Positions 7,460 to 15,590 of a DNA stretch of 24,829 nucleotides are shown piece after piece; position 1 is the first letter of the stretch; the number at the start of each line of letters is the position of its first letter. The notes beneath the pieces were generated by a model, which did not search any database, had not been told where the DNA came from, and saw only the letters and a list, made by a program, of their open reading frames with translations. The DNA is from Emiliania huxleyi CCMP1516 (lineage: Eukaryota > Haptophyta > Isochrysidales > Noelaerhabdaceae), in contig NW_005196163.1 of assembly GCF_000372725.1 (NCBI RefSeq), positions 451,043 to 475,871 of the forward strand, in the 5' to 3' direction. A program made the position numbers and the translations under genes.

Positions 7460-8466
7460 GACGATTGTGTCAGCTCACTGTCACACCGTCGACACGGTCA
7501 CAGTGTGTGTGCAGTGCGTCCACTCCGGCGACCGTGACGCCGTCGGTTCTCGCCTATACCGGCTAGTGTGGAGCTTTGAGAGTGGTTGCGTGTTGTACTA
7601 GTGATGCTGCACTAGGCGGCCCGTTTTTAGCAAAAACCAGATACCACATCGCGTGTGGTTGTCGAAAAACCGCATCTTCGCCCGTCTGGGACCTCTCTTC
7701 GTACGGCTCCAAAAACGGCTCCTTAACGACGGCTACGCGGCCCGGCGGTCGATCTGCGCCTTCTCAGCGGTGGAGGGGATGTGGGCGGTACGTGCGTACC
7801 GCGTGGTGTTGCGACGGTTTGACGAGAGTGCGACTCCCAGCGTCGACTTTTCGACCCCACGGAGCCTCTGCTGCTCCGGGGGGGCGGTCTGCAGACCACC
7901 CGGCCGAACTTCAGAGTCGCGGTGCTCCTCAAATACCGCTCAAACGCCCACGATGCTGTGGAGGGGACATATGCTGATGATCCTGGCCCGATTGGTTCGC
8001 TCAGAAAGCTTCTGGGCGGTCGTTAAGGTTCGCTCCCCGCACACCGGCCCGGAAGTATGTTACATCATACGTTTTCTTAATGCCCGAAACCCACTGTACC
8101 CCAGTCTACCGGTAGACGGTAGACGGGCCACCCCTCAGGCGAGACCTGAGCGTGAGACTCTTGAAGGAGCGATGCCCCCAGCATGGTATCCATAAATTTG
8201 GCGGAGTGCGGCCCCGCGAGGCTTTTCACCACGACCTTCCACTAAAATAAAACGGTAAAACAGCGAGCAGGGGCGCGCCTTCCCGCCACACGCGAGAACG
8301 AAAAAAGTAAAATGCGGGAGCGGGGGAGCGCGAGCGCCGAATGAGGTGGGCGGTTGCGCCGCAGCGGCCGCAGCCGGGGCTGGCGGCGGCGGCGCCGCGG
8401 CGGGCCGCTGGCACGGATATTCGGGGTACCCCCGGAGGCGTGCCAGGCCCAGGAGCAGGCAGCCTC

Positions 8467-9918
8467 TCACTGCCCCGGCGCCCATGCCACGATCTTCTTG
8501 GGCAGCAGCTGGTTCGACAGGTCCTCTCCGTGGCCAAGGCAGCCGTCCTCGCCCTCGCCCCAAGCATAGGCAGCGCCATTGGCGGTGATGGCGAGGCTAT
8601 GGTAGACTCCAACCGACACAGCGACGACGCGCCGCCCAGCAAAGGCCTCGACCTTCTTCGGCAGCAGCTGCTGCTGCTGGTCGCCGTGGCCCAGCATGCC
8701 CCAGTCTCCATCGCCCCAGCTCCAGGCAGTGCCGTCGGCGGTGAGGGCGAGGCTGTAAGCCCCTCCAGCCGACACGGCGACCACGCGCTGCCCAGTAAAG
8801 GCCTCGACCTTCTTCGGCAGCAGCTGGCGCTGCGCGTTGCCATGGCCCAGCCGGCCCCAGCTCAAGACGGCGCCGTCGGCTGTGAGGGCGAGGCTGTGGT
8901 CGCGTCCAGCCGACACGGCGACGACGCGCCGCCCAGCAAAGGCCTCGATCTTCTTCGGCAGCAGCTGCCTCTGCAGGTCGCCGTGGCCAAGCTTGCCGCA
9001 GCCTCCGTCGCCCCAGCTCCAGGCGGCGCCGTCAGCGGTGATGGCGAAGCTGTGACTCGCTCCAGCTGACACAGCGACGACGCGCTGGCCAGCCAAGGCC
9101 TCGACCTTCTTCGGCAGCAGCGAGCTCTGCGTGTCGCCGTGGCCCAAGATGCCATAGGCTCCCCAGCCCCAGCTCCAGACGCTGCCGTCGGCGGTGAGGG
9201 CGAGGTTGTGCGCGGTTCCACCCGACACAGCGACGACGCGCTGGTCAGCGAAAGCTTCGATCTTCTTGGGCTGCCACTGGTCCTGCTCGTCGCCGTGGCC
9301 CAACTTGCCAAAGAATCCACCGCCCCAGCTCCAAACGGCGCCGTCGGCGGTGAGGGCGAGGCTGTGGCCATCTCCAGCCGACGCGCTCACGGCGCGCTCG
9401 TCACCCAGCGTTGACGGGAGGCGGGTCGGCGTGTTGAGCCGCGCCACGCCCTCGCCGTGGCCGAGAACGCCTGGATATGCCTCCTCGTCCTCCTCCTCCT
9501 CCTCCTCCTCGCCCTCCGTTGCCGCTGTGCCGCACGACGAGAGCCGCCCCTCGCCGTCGATGAAGACGCTGTGCCGTTCGCCTGCTGCCGTCCTCGCCGG
9601 CCGGTTGGACTCGTGCAGCAACGCCGAATAGCACAGCCACCGCACGGCGCAGTTCTCGTCCTCGGGCTGCGCCGGCAGCTCGAAGCCGCGCTCTTGCGCC
9701 CACAAGCGGATGCCCTGCTCCGCGAGCGAGGCGTGAAAGAGGAGCGAGACGGCCGCGGCGCGAGAGATGTCGACGGGGCTGTCGAAGCGGGAGAGGACGC
9801 GCTCGAGGAGCTCCCTGGGGAGGTCGAGCAGGCGGGAGGGCGGCGGCGCGTCTGGCGAGGGAGCGGCGGTGGAGGCGGAGGCGAGGCGGCGCGAGCGGCG
9901 ACGCGGCGGGGTGGACAT
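8467..9918 (-). CDS. F-box/RCC1-repeat protein (copy A), intronless
   Basis: 483 aa from ATG 9918. Residues about 25-75 form an F-box-like segment (SRLLDLPRELLERVLSRFDS, then RLWAQERG). Then follows an RCC1 beta-propeller of seven blades: a degenerate first blade (SVFIDGEGRLSSCG, LGHGEGVARL) and six near-identical ones of about 50 aa with HSLALTADGAVWSWG and LGHGDxQ cores. F-box proteins recruit substrates to SCF ubiquitin ligases, and RCC1 propellers bind protein partners; no substrate can be inferred. An acidic run (seven E, then DEEA) interrupts blade 1, and one blade lacks five residues (SWGRLGHGN). There is no intron, unlike the split genes nearby. A close paralogue lies at 15591-17048 on the other strand, with the same start context TTCGCGATGTCCACCC. 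Confidence 0.9.
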   Translation of the reverse strand: MSTPPRRRSRRLASASTAAPSPDAPPPSRLLDLPRELLERVLSRFDSPVDISRAAAVSLLFHASLAEQGIRLWAQERGFELPAQPEDENCAVRWLCYSALLHESNRPARTAAGERHSVFIDGEGRLSSCGTAATEGEEEEEEEDEEAYPGVLGHGEGVARLNTPTRLPSTLGDERAVSASAGDGHSLALTADGAVWSWGGGFFGKLGHGDEQDQWQPKKIEAFADQRVVAVSGGTAHNLALTADGSVWSWGWGAYGILGHGDTQSSLLPKKVEALAGQRVVAVSAGASHSFAITADGAAWSWGDGGCGKLGHGDLQRQLLPKKIEAFAGRRVVAVSAGRDHSLALTADGAVLSWGRLGHGNAQRQLLPKKVEAFTGQRVVAVSAGGAYSLALTADGTAWSWGDGDWGMLGHGDQQQQLLPKKVEAFAGRRVVAVSVGVYHSLAITANGAAYAWGEGEDGCLGHGEDLSNQLLPKKIVAWAPGQ

Positions 9919-10659
9919 CGCGAAGAAAAAGAAAAAACGGTGCGTACTTAAATCGTCCTACAAGATCCTGCTTGTGCAGGTGGGGACCCTGTCCTTCTCC
10001 CACCCCTCGTTTGGCGTGTCCGTTGTATTTATTTATTTATTTAATCCCTGTGTGGTGGCGGCGTGCCGTTCTCCCATCCCTCCCTTTTCTTTCTTTCTTT
10101 TTCTCCGTGCGTATCTAGATAGGAACTCTCCACTGAAAAAAATAGACCGCGCCACCCTGCTGGTCTGGCACACTACAGAGGTCTATGCACCTCGCGCACA
10201 CGGCGCTCGGCGGTTTCCAGCTTAATCCTGATAGAGCCGTGCGCACCAAAAGAAACGGAAAGATACAACAGCATAGCGGTGAGCAACGGGAGCATGCTGC
10301 CCCGTACCTGGTAACCAAAACCGCCCGCCAAGCCCCCACGAATATCTCAGATCTGTCATAGTGTGCTGTCAAGAGAGGCTTGTATTTTAAGAATTCTTTT
10401 CAAAAAATTGAGCCCCCCCCCCCCCCTCTCCCCGTCCCCCTTCCTTGCCCTCTCCCGTCACGTGCTCCGGCCGAGCCCTCCCCTCTCGCACACGAGGAAA
10501 ATGGAAAATCCATCAGATGAAGCAGGAAGCTTCCATCCCGTGCAAAAGAGAATCCTCACCGCGTAAGGGATTTTTCGCCGCCCCGTCCGGACGGGCGTAA
10601 ACTTGGATGACCTGACCTTGACGAGCTTGACCATCCGCCCCGCCGCCATCCCGCACGGC
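9919..10659. other. Upstream region of RCC1 copy A and of the 10660 ORF
   Basis: Low-complexity patches (TTTA repeats at 10028-10042, a C run at 10414-10426). A short ATG-started open piece at 10501-10566 ends in GC|GTAAGG, a good donor, and may be a first exon of the plus-strand gene that follows. I found no acceptor in matching phase. Confidence 0.4.
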
Positions 10660-11268
10660 ATGCACCTCGCGCCCCGTGACTACAAACCAGCGACCGTCAC
10701 CGGACTCATCTCTGGCTTTGGAGTGCTCGGCAGTGCGGGAGGGTGGTATTCTGCAGTGGCACCTCCAGGTTGGGCAAGAACGCGGTCTTTCGTCCAGACT
10801 GCAGCTGGCACTGTACAAGTTAGGAGTTCGGAGCAACCACGGCTACTGGATGTGGAGTGGCTTGTCGGCGCCGTGATATCCCTCAGCATGCTGGTTGAGC
10901 AGCGACGCAATGCGCCAACGCGGCGGCAACGCGGCGGCGCTCAGCAGACTGAGAAGCAGGGCGGGATGCCCCTTCCGACCGCCTTTCGCGCCTTGGTGCT
11001 CGTCCATCAGCACACAATAGCCGCGAGTGACACTCGCCTCGAGCTCGCGCGCATCGGCACGGCTCGCATCATCGAGGGGCTGCAGGCGGAGCTGGACGAA
11101 GCGGAAAGGCGGCGAGAGGAGATGTCCTACGAGCTGCTGGGCCGCCGCCCAAGATCCGGCGGCTGGCGGTACGTCGCCGCGGACAGCTTTGACCGCCTCC
11201 AGCCCACCTTCATCTCCCAGCGAGCGAAGGAACTGGAGCGAATTAGGCTCCTTCGAGGTCCGAGCTGA
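10660..11268 (+). CDS. Unrecognised 202-aa protein with C-terminal coiled coil
   Basis: Open from an upstream in-frame position; the first in-frame ATG is at 10660 (MHLAPRDYKPATVTGLISG). The N-terminal half is weakly protein-like. The C-terminal half is convincing: LPTAFRALVLVHQHTIAASD, then a helical segment GLQAELDEAERRREEMSYEL, then WRYVAADSFDRLQPTFISQR, ending TGA 11266-11268. The start may lie in an upstream exon. It sits between the two divergently oriented RCC1 paralogues. No family is recognised. Confidence 0.45.
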   Translation: MHLAPRDYKPATVTGLISGFGVLGSAGGWYSAVAPPGWARTRSFVQTAAGTVQVRSSEQPRLLDVEWLVGAVISLSMLVEQRRNAPTRRQRGGAQQTEKQGGMPLPTAFRALVLVHQHTIAASDTRLELARIGTARIIEGLQAELDEAERRREEMSYELLGRRPRSGGWRYVAADSFDRLQPTFISQRAKELERIRLLRGPS

Positions 11269-11799
11269 ACTGTGCTGACGGCCTAGCCGTAGCTAGCTTT
11301 TTACTCTCACGCAGCCACGCAGGTTCCAGGCGAAAATGCACAGTAGCCAAGACGCAGACGATCACAGTGCTCTGGGCTTTTGCCCCGTGATTGTGGCAGC
11401 ACACGGCACACACGCCGGGGTCAGAGACATGCACTGTGGCCACACTGGCACTGCGCCGCGCACTCGCAGAGAGAGTGAGAGAGTCCCCACAGAGAGCTTA
11501 GTTACCATTTAGATAAGCCTAAGTGTCCTTTCTACGCTTCACTCCGGTCTCCGCGCACCACGGCTCACGGGCGCGGCTCCGCGGCTCGTGAATGCCTCGA
11601 TGTTTTACTTTTAGAGACTGCTCAAAAAAAAGGCTATTGATACTGCAAGGGGGGCATGAGAATCAAACAGTTGGGGGGGCGCGGTCAATACATCCATCGG
11701 TGGAAGCGAGAGTCAGAGCTCTCCGCTCGATCTCGCAGTGGGGCGGCAACTACTTGTGAAGACTGGGATGCTGTGGAGTTCTGGTTATGGTGCATGCCT
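11269..11799. other. Intergenic, nothing recognised
   Basis: No coding-like stretch on either strand. It contains short homopolymer runs (A8 near 11625, G7 near 11674) and a GAGA patch near 11470. It is the 3' flank of both the plus-strand ORF ending at 11268 and the minus-strand spliced fragment ending at 11800. Confidence 0.5.
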
Positions 11800-12399
11800 T
11801 CAGTCTGAAGTGTAGTGGCTGGCGAGCCGGAGTGGGGCCAGGAGTGGGGCTCGGCCCGCCCCCCTCCCCGTCAGGCTCCGTTTCCACTGCTGCTGCCCCT
11901 GCTGCCGTTCTGCTCGCGGCACGAACCTCGAGCGCTGGGCGCGCGCAGCCCTGTGGTCGGGGACGGCGCGTGGCTGCCAGGGTAGGAGCCGAAGCCGGGG
12001 TCGGGCGCTCTCCGAGTCGAGCGTGCGCGGCAAAAAGACGAAAGTGAATGCCCGCCGCACCTCGATCCCGGCAGACGGCTCGGGCTCGGGCGAGGCCGTG
12101 GCGAGCCGCGACGGGGAGATGAGGGCCCACGAGCTGACGCCTGTGAGTAGTGAATTGCTCATGAGGACTCATCAACCATTCATACGGAGGGCCCACGAGC
12201 TGGGCGCCTCCGTCGGCGGCGTCCGCGTCGACGACGGCTTCGACGAGCTGCGACCACTTTGGCGCCTATTGGACTCGTTCATGAGTAGTCCGCTTGGCTC
12301 CTTCGTCGACGAGCTGCGACCCCTTCGGCGCCTCGACGTCGAGCGAGAGCCACTCGGAGCGCACCACCTGCTCGAGCGTCCACCCACCGAGCCGCCGCT
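11800..12399 (-). CDS. Unrecognised protein, 3' part, three exons joined by duplicated-end introns
   Basis: Sense order: an exon ending at 12332 ([19 protein letters not shown]), 12265-12208 ([20 protein letters not shown]) and 12140-11800 ([20 protein letters not shown], then [20 protein letters not shown]), stop at 11800. The two introns are 66 and 67 bp, start GCGCC, end TAG or CAG, and keep phase. The joined product is clearly more protein-like than any unspliced frame. The 5' end is missing or lost: upstream it runs, in another frame, into the MMAA-like fragment. The last exon may end before 11800 through another intron. Family unknown. Confidence 0.5.
12123..12208 (-). repeat. 67-bp GC-AG intron starting with a copy of the next exon
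   Basis: Intron 12207-12141 begins GCGCCCAGCTCGTGGGCCCT; the next exon (from 12140) begins GCGTCAGCTCGTGGGCCCTC. They share an exact 16-mer, CAGCTCGTGGGCCCTC. The donor is preceded by GAG and the acceptor is CAG. Confidence 0.75.
12240..12332 (-). repeat. 66-bp GC-AG intron starting with a copy of the next exon
   Basis: Intron 12331-12266 begins GCGCCGAAGGGGTCGCAGCT; the next exon (from 12265) begins GCGCCAAAGTGGTCGCAGCT. The match is 24 of 26 bases. Both copies are preceded by AG (GAG before the donor, TAG at the acceptor), so the repeated unit itself carries an AG|GC junction. Confidence 0.8.
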
Positions 12400-12627
12400 C
12401 CGGTGCGACGACGGATCGACGGCGAGCACCGCGAGCCGGTGGCGGCGTGAGGCGAGCTCGAGGCCGAGCGACTCGATGAGCGTCGACTTGCCGGTGCCCG
12501 GCGGCCCCGAGATGCCCAGCCGGAGGCAGCGCGACGCGTCGCGCTGCGGCAGGACGAGTTAGAGCAGCTCGTCCGCCGCCTCGCGGCTCGCAGGCTGCGT
12601 CCCGCGCATGCGCTCCAAGTGCAAGAC
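12379..12627 (-). pseudogene. MMAA/MeaB-like GTPase fragment with in-frame stop
   Basis: Directly after the RecQ stop, and in the same frame, the minus strand reads LERMRGTQPASREAADELL, a TAA at 12561-12559, then [20 protein letters not shown] (Walker A at about 12507-12481) and [18 protein letters not shown]. This order (helical lead, GISGPPGxGKST, VDPSS, SGGS) is typical of the G3E P-loop GTPases MeaB/ArgK/MMAA, which chaperone methylmalonyl-CoA mutase. Only about 80 codons are present; the switch and NKxD regions are absent. With the stop and truncation it reads as a relic. An intron hiding the TAA is possible but I see no donor/acceptor pair. Confidence 0.6.
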
Positions 12628-15480
12628 TCACGCCATCCTCGCCTGCTTCGCCGCTCCCGCGAAGCTGGGCACCAGACCCACCTTGCGGAAGGCCGTGTAC
12701 CAGTCTAGCTTGGCGTACCAGTAGCTAACCTCGGCCTTCTCGGCGTCGTCGCGCTCGGCCCACTCCTTCTCCGCCGCCGGGAGGAAGACCTTGCACATGT
12801 CGGTCTTGACCAGCTTGAGGGTCGTCACCACGTCGATCCCGCTCGCCGCCTCCGCGCTCTCGAGCCGATCCCACTCGTCCTCGGACGGCGGCGCGAGCCC
12901 CTGCGCGGTCACCTGCTGCGCGAGCCGCGCCAAATCGACCGGCCGGCCCTGCACCAGCGCCGTGAGCAGATGGCCGCTGACCGTCGAGGGCAGGATGGCC
13001 TTGCCGCTCACCTGCGTCAGCGCGATCTGCTCGATGCTCTCCTTTTGGCCCTGCTGGAAGCGGCGCCACGACGCGTCCCACACAGGCGGCTTCTTGCCGG
13101 TGGGCGGCACCGCGAGCTTCCACGGCGCCGCAGGCGTGTACGTGTCTGGCGGCAGCTGCATTGGCGCGCCGCCCTGGCTGGCGCCCGCGGCCGACGCTCC
13201 GCCCTGGGAGGCCGCCGGGCCCTGGGACGCGCCGCCGGCCACGTCCGCATGGGCGGTGCGCCAGCGCTGGATCAGCTCGATGAGCGCGTTGGCGCCCTGG
13301 GCGGTGATGCGGGCGCCGAGGGCGAGGAGCGACTCGCTCTCCGTCGGCTTGGTATGGCAGATCTTCATGACCAGGTGGTCGGCGAGCACCGAGGCCGGCG
13401 CCATGCGCAGCCGCGCCGCCTCCGCCGTGCGCCACTGCATCAGCTGTCGGTAGAGCGCCTCGTGCGCCTCGGCGCGCGCCACCTGGCCGCGCGCCTTCCA
13501 GTCGTCGAGCGTGCGCGTCAGGTGCAGGATCGCGCTCGTGACGGGCGTCTTGTCGGCCCCTGGCTCCAGCTCGGCCTCGGGCACCATCGACACGTCGATG
13601 CCCGCCGCCTTGAGCTTCTGCAGCGCCTTGCTCACCTCGAGCCGCGTCGAAGCTGCCTTCTCCTGCTCGACCTTGTCGTCGCGGCGCACCGAGTCGGGCA
13701 CCGGCAGCATCAGCGCCGGCATCGGCACGCGCGCGAGCTCTCGCAGCTGCTGGTGCCCCTTGGGAGTGACGTGGTACAGGTCGTACGCGCCGAAGCCCGA
13801 CGGGTTCTTCTTCTGCGTGCGGCTCAGCAGCCCGGCGGTCACCAAGAGCGGCACAAAGTCCTTGAGCGTCTGCCACGAGCGCTTGGGCTTGAGCGCGGCG
13901 CGCAGCGCGGCGAGCGGCGGCGTCGCCATGCCCTTCTCCATGTGCGACATGACGCCGTGCCTCGTCGCCGCCGTGAGCAGCAGCCGCGCCTCGAGGGCGT
14001 AGTTGCGCTCGACGTCGCCCGCGAAATTCTTGCGCCGCACACAGTTGTCGCACGTGCCGCACGCCGCAAAGGGCGCGGTCTCGCCCATCAGGCGGAGCAG
14101 CGCGACCCACCGGCAGTCGCTCGTGTTGTTGGCGTAGCCGCGCAGCTTCTCGGTCGACTCGAGCACGCGCTCCACCTGGCCGTGCGGCAGGCCCTTGGTG
14201 TAGAACTCGCCGCTGTACTTGGCAAAGTCGGCGTCGCTCGCGATCATCTCGCACCGCGCGGGACCGCCGTCGCGCCCGGCTCTCCCGATGTGCTGGTAGT
14301 ACTCCTCTGCGGTCTTGGGCGCGCCGTAGTGCACGACGCGCCGGATGTCGGGCTTGTCGATGCCCATGCCGAAGGCCACCGTCGCGCAGACGACCGGCAG
14401 CTGGCCCGAGAGGAAGCGCACGTGCACGCTCTCGCGCTCCTTGGCGTCGCGCTTGCCGTGGTAGAAGTCGGCGTTGATCTGGCGGTGCTGCAGGAATGCG
14501 GCGACGCTCTCGGCCTCGTTCGTGGTGGGCACGTAGATGAGCGTCGACGAGGCCACCGCGGCGCCGTTGTTCTCGAGCAGCTCCTGCACGAGGCCGCCCA
14601 GGCTCTCTGCGAGCCCCGCCTGCTTGCGCGACACCTTGATGGCCAGGTTGGGGCGGAAGGACGACTGCTTCTGCACGTACGGGTTCTGCAGCGCGAGGGA
14701 GCGCACGATGTCCCGCTGCACGTTCGGCACGGCCGTGGCGGTCAGCGCCATGATCGGCACGGTCGGCATCCGCTGGCGCAGCTCGCCCAGCTGGCGGTAC
14801 TGCGGCCGAAAGTCGTGCCCCCACTCGCTCACGCAGTGCGCCTCGTCGATGGCGAAGAGCAGCAGGGGATTGCGCGCGTGCAGCTGCGCCAGGCGGTCGA
14901 GCCCATCGGCCATGAGCTTCTCGGGCGACATGAACACGAGCGGGAACTCGCCGTCGAAGGCGCGCCGCTCGACGTCCTTGTCCAACTGCGCCGAGCCGCA
15001 GAAGGCCGCCAGCTGGCGCCGCCCCTGCCCGACGGCGTTGTTGAGGCGCTCGACCTGGTCGGTCATCAGGGAGATGAGCGGCGACACGACGACCACCGTG
15101 CGGCCCGTGTGCAGCGCGGGCAGCTGGTAGCATATGGACTTGCCGCGGCCCGTCGCCCAGAAGACAGCGATGTCCTTGCCGGCGAGCGCGGCCTCCACGA
15201 CCTCCCGCTGCCCCTCGCGGAACTCGTAGCCGTAGTAGTTCATGAGGGACTGCTCGATTCGGGCCCTGTCGGCGTCACTGGCCAGCGCCGCTGGCGGCGG
15301 CGGCGCAGGCGCCGGTGGCGCAGGCGCCGCTGGCGGCGGCAGTGCCGCCGGCTTATGTGTCAGCGCAGCTTTCTCGGCCGCCGACTCCACGAGCGTGATC
15401 GCCTTGCTCAGCGCTCGCCGCTCGCCCGCGAGCGCCGTCGCCAGCTTTTGAGCCGTGGCGCTCAGGCTCCTCGCCGCCAT
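12628..15480 (-). CDS. RecQ-family DNA helicase (WRN-like architecture, no exonuclease domain)
   Basis: 950 aa, intact and intronless: an ATP-dependent 3'-5' DNA helicase for repair and recombination, presumably nuclear. Motif 0 FREGQREVV (87-95); Walker A ATGRGKS (109-115, Arg where Gly is usual in TGGGKS); DEAH IDEAHCVSEWGHDFRP (211-226) including the aromatic-rich loop; motif III ALTATA (245-250); motif V ATVAFGMGIDKPD (366-378); motif VI YYQHIGRAGRDG (394-405). Then the RQC zinc-binding group (C456, CGTCDNC 474-480) and winged helix (to about 580), an HRDC-like domain (about 670-725), a Gly/Ala/Ser/Gln linker (748-772) and a helicase-associated HTH (WRRFQQGQKESIEQIA, about 805-860). The Ala/Pro-rich N-terminus (41-66) is poorly conserved sequence. 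It is divergent from the RCC1 gene at 15591. Confidence 0.95.
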   Translation of the reverse strand: MAARSLSATAQKLATALAGERRALSKAITLVESAAEKAALTHKPAALPPPAAPAPPAPAPPPPAALASDADRARIEQSLMNYYGYEFREGQREVVEAALAGKDIAVFWATGRGKSICYQLPALHTGRTVVVVSPLISLMTDQVERLNNAVGQGRRQLAAFCGSAQLDKDVERRAFDGEFPLVFMSPEKLMADGLDRLAQLHARNPLLLFAIDEAHCVSEWGHDFRPQYRQLGELRQRMPTVPIMALTATAVPNVQRDIVRSLALQNPYVQKQSSFRPNLAIKVSRKQAGLAESLGGLVQELLENNGAAVASSTLIYVPTTNEAESVAAFLQHRQINADFYHGKRDAKERESVHVRFLSGQLPVVCATVAFGMGIDKPDIRRVVHYGAPKTAEEYYQHIGRAGRDGGPARCEMIASDADFAKYSGEFYTKGLPHGQVERVLESTEKLRGYANNTSDCRWVALLRLMGETAPFAACGTCDNCVRRKNFAGDVERNYALEARLLLTAATRHGVMSHMEKGMATPPLAALRAALKPKRSWQTLKDFVPLLVTAGLLSRTQKKNPSGFGAYDLYHVTPKGHQQLRELARVPMPALMLPVPDSVRRDDKVEQEKAASTRLEVSKALQKLKAAGIDVSMVPEAELEPGADKTPVTSAILHLTRTLDDWKARGQVARAEAHEALYRQLMQWRTAEAARLRMAPASVLADHLVMKICHTKPTESESLLALGARITAQGANALIELIQRWRTAHADVAGGASQGPAASQGGASAAGASQGGAPMQLPPDTYTPAAPWKLAVPPTGKKPPVWDASWRRFQQGQKESIEQIALTQVSGKAILPSTVSGHLLTALVQGRPVDLARLAQQVTAQGLAPPSEDEWDRLESAEAASGIDVVTTLKLVKTDMCKVFLPAAEKEWAERDDAEKAEVSYWYAKLDWYTAFRKVGLVPSFAGAAKQARMA

Positions 15481-15590
15481 GGCGAGCGGTCAGTAAATTT
15501 TCTTTTTTCTGAGAATCTGTTTCTCCCTTGGGCAACAACCCGGCTGCGGCTTCTATCCGGCTGCGGGAGGCCTCAAAATTCTTTTTCGCG
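15481..15590. promoter_or_regulatory. Likely bidirectional promoter between RecQ and RCC1 copy B
   Basis: Only 110 bp separate the two divergent start codons, so both promoters must overlap here or lie in the coding regions. The gap is more AT-rich than its surroundings (AATTTTCTTTTTTCTGAG, CAAAATTCTTTTTCGCG). GCTGCGGCTTCTATCCGGCTGCGG is a small direct repeat of GGCTGCGG. No TATA box is evident. Confidence 0.5.

Larger units (their letters stand above)
5138..8466. other. Long stretch without a recognised gene
   Basis: I recognise no family here. Open stretches with ATG starts include 5471-5668 (plus, 65 aa, starts MVPQDAPLASELVLDVLGEA) and 6468-6755 (plus). Protein-like but unassigned pieces occur near 6865-7014 (plus), 7222-7431 (plus, ends ILHGAAVYLRAHGAFRGVPE) and 7653-8195 (plus). 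TAGCTTCGAT is repeated at 5151 and 5172. A related string, TCnGGTACAAAnnGACTT, occurs near 5366-5385 and 5886-5903. Some of this may be exons of split genes that I could not assemble. Confidence 0.5.
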
